From JBCBKZ01 sp039026975 (GTDB lineage: Bacteria > Bacteroidota > Bacteroidia > J057): a stretch of 15,319 nt of DNA. The notes under the pieces are model-generated. The model was not told the DNA's origin. It did no database searches and was given only the letters and a program-made list of their open reading frames with translations. The number at the start of each line of letters is the position of its first letter. The first letter of the stretch is position 1. The stretch lies in the NCBI GenBank assembly GCA_039026975.1, contig JBCCLI010000134.1:1-15319 (forward strand), written 5' to 3'. The translations under genes were made by a program, and so were the position numbers. Positions 11,874 to 15,319 of the stretch are shown piece after piece.

Positions 11874-13739
11874 TTACGCTACTACCTGCTTCCATTCATT
11901 TTCTAGCTCTGTGATGAGTTGGCTGGTATCTTCCAGTAACTGATTCATACCGCCACGTGCAGAAGCAGGCGCAAAGAGGGCCATTTCAGCAGTATCCAGC
12001 AAATTCGTGATTCTCTCAATAGTGGCCTGTGTAATCCCTCTCTCTGTCAATAGTTCTTTAATGTTCTGTCTGGATAAAGCAGACTGGCCCAGGGCCAACT
12101 TATCTGCCAAATATCCCCAGACCACTTGGGATATCTCTTTGTAGAAAGCCCCTTCTTCGTTTTGCTGCTGAAATTTGCGTGCCTGACTGAGCCGCTTTTC
12201 CGCCACTTTATTGGCTTTACGGGAGCGTGTACCCGCTACGTCAGCTGCCAGGGTATCCGTCCGCTGTTTAAAGAACCACAAGCCTACAAACCCTACAAAG
12301 GGAAGTAGGTATAGCAACCAGAATAATCCTCCATCTATGAAGGATTCGCCCTTTCTCTGCAGGATAGTCCCTTCTGTCATGATATAGCGGATGTCTTGCC
12401 CAATAAGTTCTATGTCTTCCTTCTGGGTGACTAAGGGTGCATTACTAGCTTCCTGCGCCTCTCCACTTACCTGTAGGGTGTAGCTGTCTGAGCTAAGGGT
12501 CATATACCTTCCCTTAGCAAGGTCATAGTAAGACCAGTTCACCTGGGGAAGCTTATAATTTCCCGGATTACGGGGAATGATCAGAAAATCAAAGGTCTTA
12601 GAGCCAGAAATTACTCCTCCACTTTTGGAGAATTTATCAGCTACCTGTGGATCATACACCTCAAAGTCTGGCGGAAAGTCTAGTTGAGGGGTTTCCAGGG
12701 TCTTGATATTCCCTTTTCCTTTTAGGCTGACTTTCATGGTGACAGGCTCCCCTGTCTCTGTTTCATTTTTATCCAGGCTTACATCCAGGGTATAGGCGCC
12801 TACCGCACCGCTAAAGTCAGCTGGACGCCCACTAGTGGGAAGTGCCTTCACATTAATGCTGATAGGGGTACTGGAGAATTCAAAAGGCACATCTTGATAT
12901 GTCTCAAAGAAGCTATCAAAAATAGATTGCGATCTTCTTCTGGGGCCTCTTACCTTGATATTAGCTTCCAGCTTCATTTTATCTATGGTCAGCTTCCCTG
13001 AACGCTGCGGGAAGAGTATGACCTTTTTGATGGTAGCTACATTAAAGCGCTTGCCATTATAGATCTCTGGTTTAGGCTGGGCATTATCTGTATTAATTTC
13101 TTCTACCCAAAAGCTCTTAAAAGAAGGGGACTCCACCAGATTCAGACCAGATATGGTAGCACCCATATAAAGCTTGAAGGTTACACTTAGCTGTTCTCCC
13201 TGAAGGACAGAAGACTTGGAAGGAATAGCTCTCACAAACACATTCTCCCGAATCTGCCGCATAAGGTCAGGGCTAATACCTTCCGTATCTTTTTGCTGGG
13301 AAGCTACACTCTGTCCCTGTCCCTGCTGACTTCCCCCGGAAGGAGCAGCTGCAGCCGCCACTATTTCTACGCTGATGGGTTCAGTAGCCAGGGTCTTGTC
13401 TCCTACCTTGATAGTCGCTTTCCCTATAGTATGCTTCCCTTCTTGTACTCCCCTTAAGTAAAAAGAGTAGCTCATGGTCTGGCTGACCTGACCATTTACG
13501 ATCTGCATACTGGAGGAGGAGTTGGGACCAGCTACTACCTGGAGCGGATCAAAATCGGGGAACTCTATTTGCCTGCTTTGGGCATTCTCCAACTGGAAAG
13601 ATACCTGGAAAGGTTGATTGACAGGTACCTTATTACGGTCCACAAAGGCCACAAATTTCTGGGCTGAGACTTCACTCAGCAGAAATAAAGGGGCTAGCAA
13701 GAGAAGGCAAATGCCTCTAGGTATATACTTATAGGTCAT
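11874..13739 (-). CDS. batD: BatD, aerotolerance operon membrane protein
   Basis: A 621-residue protein from the ATG at 13739. An upstream ATG at 13772 would add 11 residues and overlap batC by 26 nt. I prefer 13739 because it gives a standard signal peptide (MTYKYIPRGICLLLLAPLFL, then LSEVSAQ) and a 7-nt gap. The long periplasmic part has the beta-rich BatD layout with repeated 'FVDRNKVPVNQPFQVSF' / 'ETETGEPVTMKVSLKGKGNIK' segments and a Gln/Ser/Gly linker in the first third. A membrane helix lies near 470-491 of this form ('GLFWLLYLLPFVGFVGLWFF'), followed by a cytoplasmic tail of about 130 residues rich in helix. BatD is thought to work with the VWA proteins BatA/BatB at the envelope; this is family knowledge. 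Confidence 0.93.
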   Translation of the reverse strand: MTYKYIPRGICLLLLAPLFLLSEVSAQKFVAFVDRNKVPVNQPFQVSFQLENAQSRQIEFPDFDPLQVVAGPNSSSSMQIVNGQVSQTMSYSFYLRGVQEGKHTIGKATIKVGDKTLATEPISVEIVAAAAAPSGGSQQGQGQSVASQQKDTEGISPDLMRQIRENVFVRAIPSKSSVLQGEQLSVTFKLYMGATISGLNLVESPSFKSFWVEEINTDNAQPKPEIYNGKRFNVATIKKVILFPQRSGKLTIDKMKLEANIKVRGPRRRSQSIFDSFFETYQDVPFEFSSTPISINVKALPTSGRPADFSGAVGAYTLDVSLDKNETETGEPVTMKVSLKGKGNIKTLETPQLDFPPDFEVYDPQVADKFSKSGGVISGSKTFDFLIIPRNPGNYKLPQVNWSYYDLAKGRYMTLSSDSYTLQVSGEAQEASNAPLVTQKEDIELIGQDIRYIMTEGTILQRKGESFIDGGLFWLLYLLPFVGFVGLWFFKQRTDTLAADVAGTRSRKANKVAEKRLSQARKFQQQNEEGAFYKEISQVVWGYLADKLALGQSALSRQNIKELLTERGITQATIERITNLLDTAEMALFAPASARGGMNQLLEDTSQLITELENEWKQVVA

Positions 13740-13746
13740 AACGGTT

Positions 13747-14586
13747 TTACCAGTCTTTTTCAGGTTTAACACGAGGCCCTTTCTTGACTTTTTTCTTCTG
13801 GAGATCTTTCTGCAGTTTCTCCTCCTGATACATGAGGGCTTCCAGCATTCTGGCTATCTCTTCAGGAGACATTTGTTGCTGCTGCGCCTGCTGGTTCTGG
13901 TTCTTTTGCTTTTCAGGATCTGACTGCTGATCCTGATTTTCCTGGTTCTGTTGGTCTTGTTGCTGATCTTTATTCTGTTGGTCCTGATTATCTTTGTTTT
14001 GCTGGTCTTTATTCTGCTGATCCTGATCTTTCTGATTCTGGTCATTTCCATCCCCACCCTGTCCGTTTTTCTGCATATTCTGTGCATAGGCCAGGTTGTA
14101 GCGGGTAGCCTCATCATTTGGATTGAGCCGTAATGACTGCTTGAAAGCTTCTATGCTTTTCTCCAGGTTTCCTTGCTGCTGCATATTGCTGAGGAGGGCG
14201 TTTCCCAGGTTGTAGTAAGCCTGAGCTTTTTCCTTGGGGTCTTCTGCCATATTAGCCGCCAATTGAAATTCACCTACGGCATCCTCATATTTTTCCTGTT
14301 TGTATAGGGCATCTCCTCTATTGAAATGGCCGGCATGGCTCGCATTGTTTTTAGTCAGGGCTTCTTGGTAGGCAGAATCAGCCACCCCATAGCTGCCTTT
14401 CACATAGGCTTTATTTCCGTCTCTGAGGTACGTTCTTTCTCCTGTGCCGAATAGCTGTGCATTTACGCTAAGGGTAGTTAGGAGAATGAATACAAGCAAT
14501 GTGGCATTTTTACATATCGCATAGGTAGAGACGCGATACATAGCGACTCTACGGCCATTATATATGTTTCCAAACATCTTCATCAT
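13747..14586 (-). CDS. batC: BatC, TPR protein of the aerotolerance operon
   Basis: A 279-residue protein. A hydrophobic signal segment at about 28-43 ('ATLLVFILLTTLSVNAQ') suggests that the true start could be the internal Met16, but the ATG at 14586 has a good AAGGA Shine-Dalgarno and abuts the batB TAA, so I kept it. TPR repeats span about 55-168, with 'AYYNLGNALLSN' and 'SIEAFKQSLRLNPNDEATRYNLAYAQ'. Residues 174-238 are an almost pure Gln/Asp/Asn/Lys tract (DNA 13873-14067), then a short helical basic C-terminus. The tract is internally repetitive (DQQNKDQQNK). BatC is expected in the periplasm or anchored to the inner membrane, next to BatB and BatD. Confidence 0.92.
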   Translation of the reverse strand: MMKMFGNIYNGRRVAMYRVSTYAICKNATLLVFILLTTLSVNAQLFGTGERTYLRDGNKAYVKGSYGVADSAYQEALTKNNASHAGHFNRGDALYKQEKYEDAVGEFQLAANMAEDPKEKAQAYYNLGNALLSNMQQQGNLEKSIEAFKQSLRLNPNDEATRYNLAYAQNMQKNGQGGDGNDQNQKDQDQQNKDQQNKDNQDQQNKDQQQDQQNQENQDQQSDPEKQKNQNQQAQQQQMSPEEIARMLEALMYQEEKLQKDLQKKKVKKGPRVKPEKDW

Positions 14587-15319
14587 TTATCCTTTTCTGG
14601 TTTCAAACATTTTCCAGTTATTAAACCATCTGTTTTTGCGTTCTGACAAAAAGTATTCTATGACTAAGAGAAAGATAGCCAGGGCCAGAAACCACTGGAA
14701 CTGATCTTCATAGTCTGTAAATACACGTTCTTCATATTCTTTTCTTTCCATAGCGGATAGCTCGCTTTCTACAGCTCTCACTTCTCTGCTACCATTGGAG
14801 AGTCTGAAGTATTTACCATTGCCGGCCACTGCCACTCTCTGAAGCATATTCTCATTTAACTTGGAGAATACAATACTTCCATTGTTATCTCTCTTGTAGT
14901 CTTCTCTCCCTCCTCTGTCTACCGGTATGGGCGCCCCCTTAGGGGTACCCACCCCTAGGGTGTGTATGATAATCCCTTTTTCTCCTGCTGCTTCAGCCGC
15001 CTCTTGAGCTTCAGGTTCATGGTTTTCTCCGTCAGAGAGAATAAGCATAGCTTTAAACTGAGGGTCTCCATTTTCAAAGGCTTTCTCCCCTAGCTTGATA
15101 GCCTCGCCTATGGCTGTCCCCTGAGTAGGAGCTAGCTCTGTAGTGATGGTTTGCAAGAAGGTTTTAACCGCCACATAATCAGAGGTTAGGGGAACTTGTA
15201 AGTAGGCGTTTCCTGCAAAAATAATTAACCCTATTCTGTCACCTTTTAGCTCGTCTATCAGGCTGGAAATAAACTGCCTGGACCTGGCTAAACGAGAAGG
15301 ACGCTCATCCTGAGCCAAC
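14587..15319 (-). CDS. batB: BatB, VWA-domain protein (C-terminal part)
   Basis: The 3' portion (about 244 codons) of a gene cut by the right edge; the first visible codon is not a start. It holds most of a von Willebrand factor A domain: 'DRIGLIIFAGNAYLQVPLT' (27-45 of the visible part), 'TQGTAIGEAI' and 'AMLILSDGENHE', which supply the Thr and Asp of the metal site. The DxSxS part lies outside the window. A membrane helix near the C-terminus ('FQWFLALAIFLLVIEYFL') fits BatA/BatB, which have helices on both sides of the VWA domain. I call it BatB rather than BatA because it directly precedes batC; the two paralogues are alike. Its TAA is directly followed by the batC ATG. Confidence 0.88.
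   Translation of the reverse strand, partial: LAQDERPSRLARSRQFISSLIDELKGDRIGLIIFAGNAYLQVPLTSDYVAVKTFLQTITTELAPTQGTAIGEAIKLGEKAFENGDPQFKAMLILSDGENHEPEAQEAAEAAGEKGIIIHTLGVGTPKGAPIPVDRGGREDYKRDNNGSIVFSKLNENMLQRVAVAGNGKYFRLSNGSREVRAVESELSAMERKEYEERVFTDYEDQFQWFLALAIFLLVIEYFLSERKNRWFNNWKMFETRKG

Noticed and set aside
13951..14133. 60-codon Leu/Ile/Val-rich plus-strand frame resembling a membrane peptide
   Set aside because: It is the antisense of the Gln/Asp/Asn repeat tract of batC, where low-complexity DNA creates hydrophobic shadow frames.

Overview
The window reads as a chromosomal segment of a Bacteroidota bacterium, probably from the Cytophagales or Saprospirales side of the phylum. Three things point there. 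The right part carries a batB-batC-batD-batE aerotolerance operon of the Bacteroidota type. The promoter upstream of a tRNA-Asp gene matches the Bacteroidota consensus (TTTG, 19 nt, TAnnTTTG). The unknown 470-residue helical protein resembles, from memory, a family widespread in that phylum. No search was run, so the taxonomy is inference.

Layout. (1) 1-5222, minus strand: a type III-A CRISPR effector operon, cas10(csm1)-csm2-csm3-csm4-csm5, with csm5 cut by the left edge. (2) 5223-5622: a divergent intergenic region holding two adjacent palindromes. (3) 5623-7035, plus strand: an unrecognised alpha-helical protein. (4) 7038-8477, minus strand, tail to tail with it: an RtcR-like protein with an N-terminal CARF-type domain fused to a sigma-54-activator AAA+ domain and a Fis-type HTH. 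(5) 8478-9155: promoter-like and palindromic DNA, then a small plus-strand exported protein with its own terminator. (6) 9425-10170: a CRISPR array with a 36-bp repeat and 34-41-bp spacers. It is clean at the high-coordinate end and decayed at the low-coordinate end, so it is probably transcribed leftward. (7) 10171-10795: the presumed leader side, with six copies of an 8-mer (TTCGCAAA), a 14-bp direct repeat and a terminator. (8) 10796-10869: tRNA-Asp(GUC), minus strand, with a well-formed promoter. (9) 10995-15319, minus strand: batE, batD, batC and the 3' part of batB.

How the CRISPR parts may work together. Cas10 keeps the GGDD cyclase motif but has no visible HD nuclease motif and no CxxC pair, while Csm3 keeps its likely catalytic Asp. 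The complex should therefore bind and cut target RNA and make cyclic oligoadenylate, but not cut DNA with Cas10. The only candidate sensor in the window is the CARF-sigma-54 activator, so the locus may turn invader RNA into a transcriptional response. No Csm6-type effector, cas6, cas1 or cas2 lies in the window; csm6 could lie just past the left edge. I found no convincing sigma-54 promoter (-24 GG / -12 GC) in the intergenic DNA, so the activator's target is unknown.
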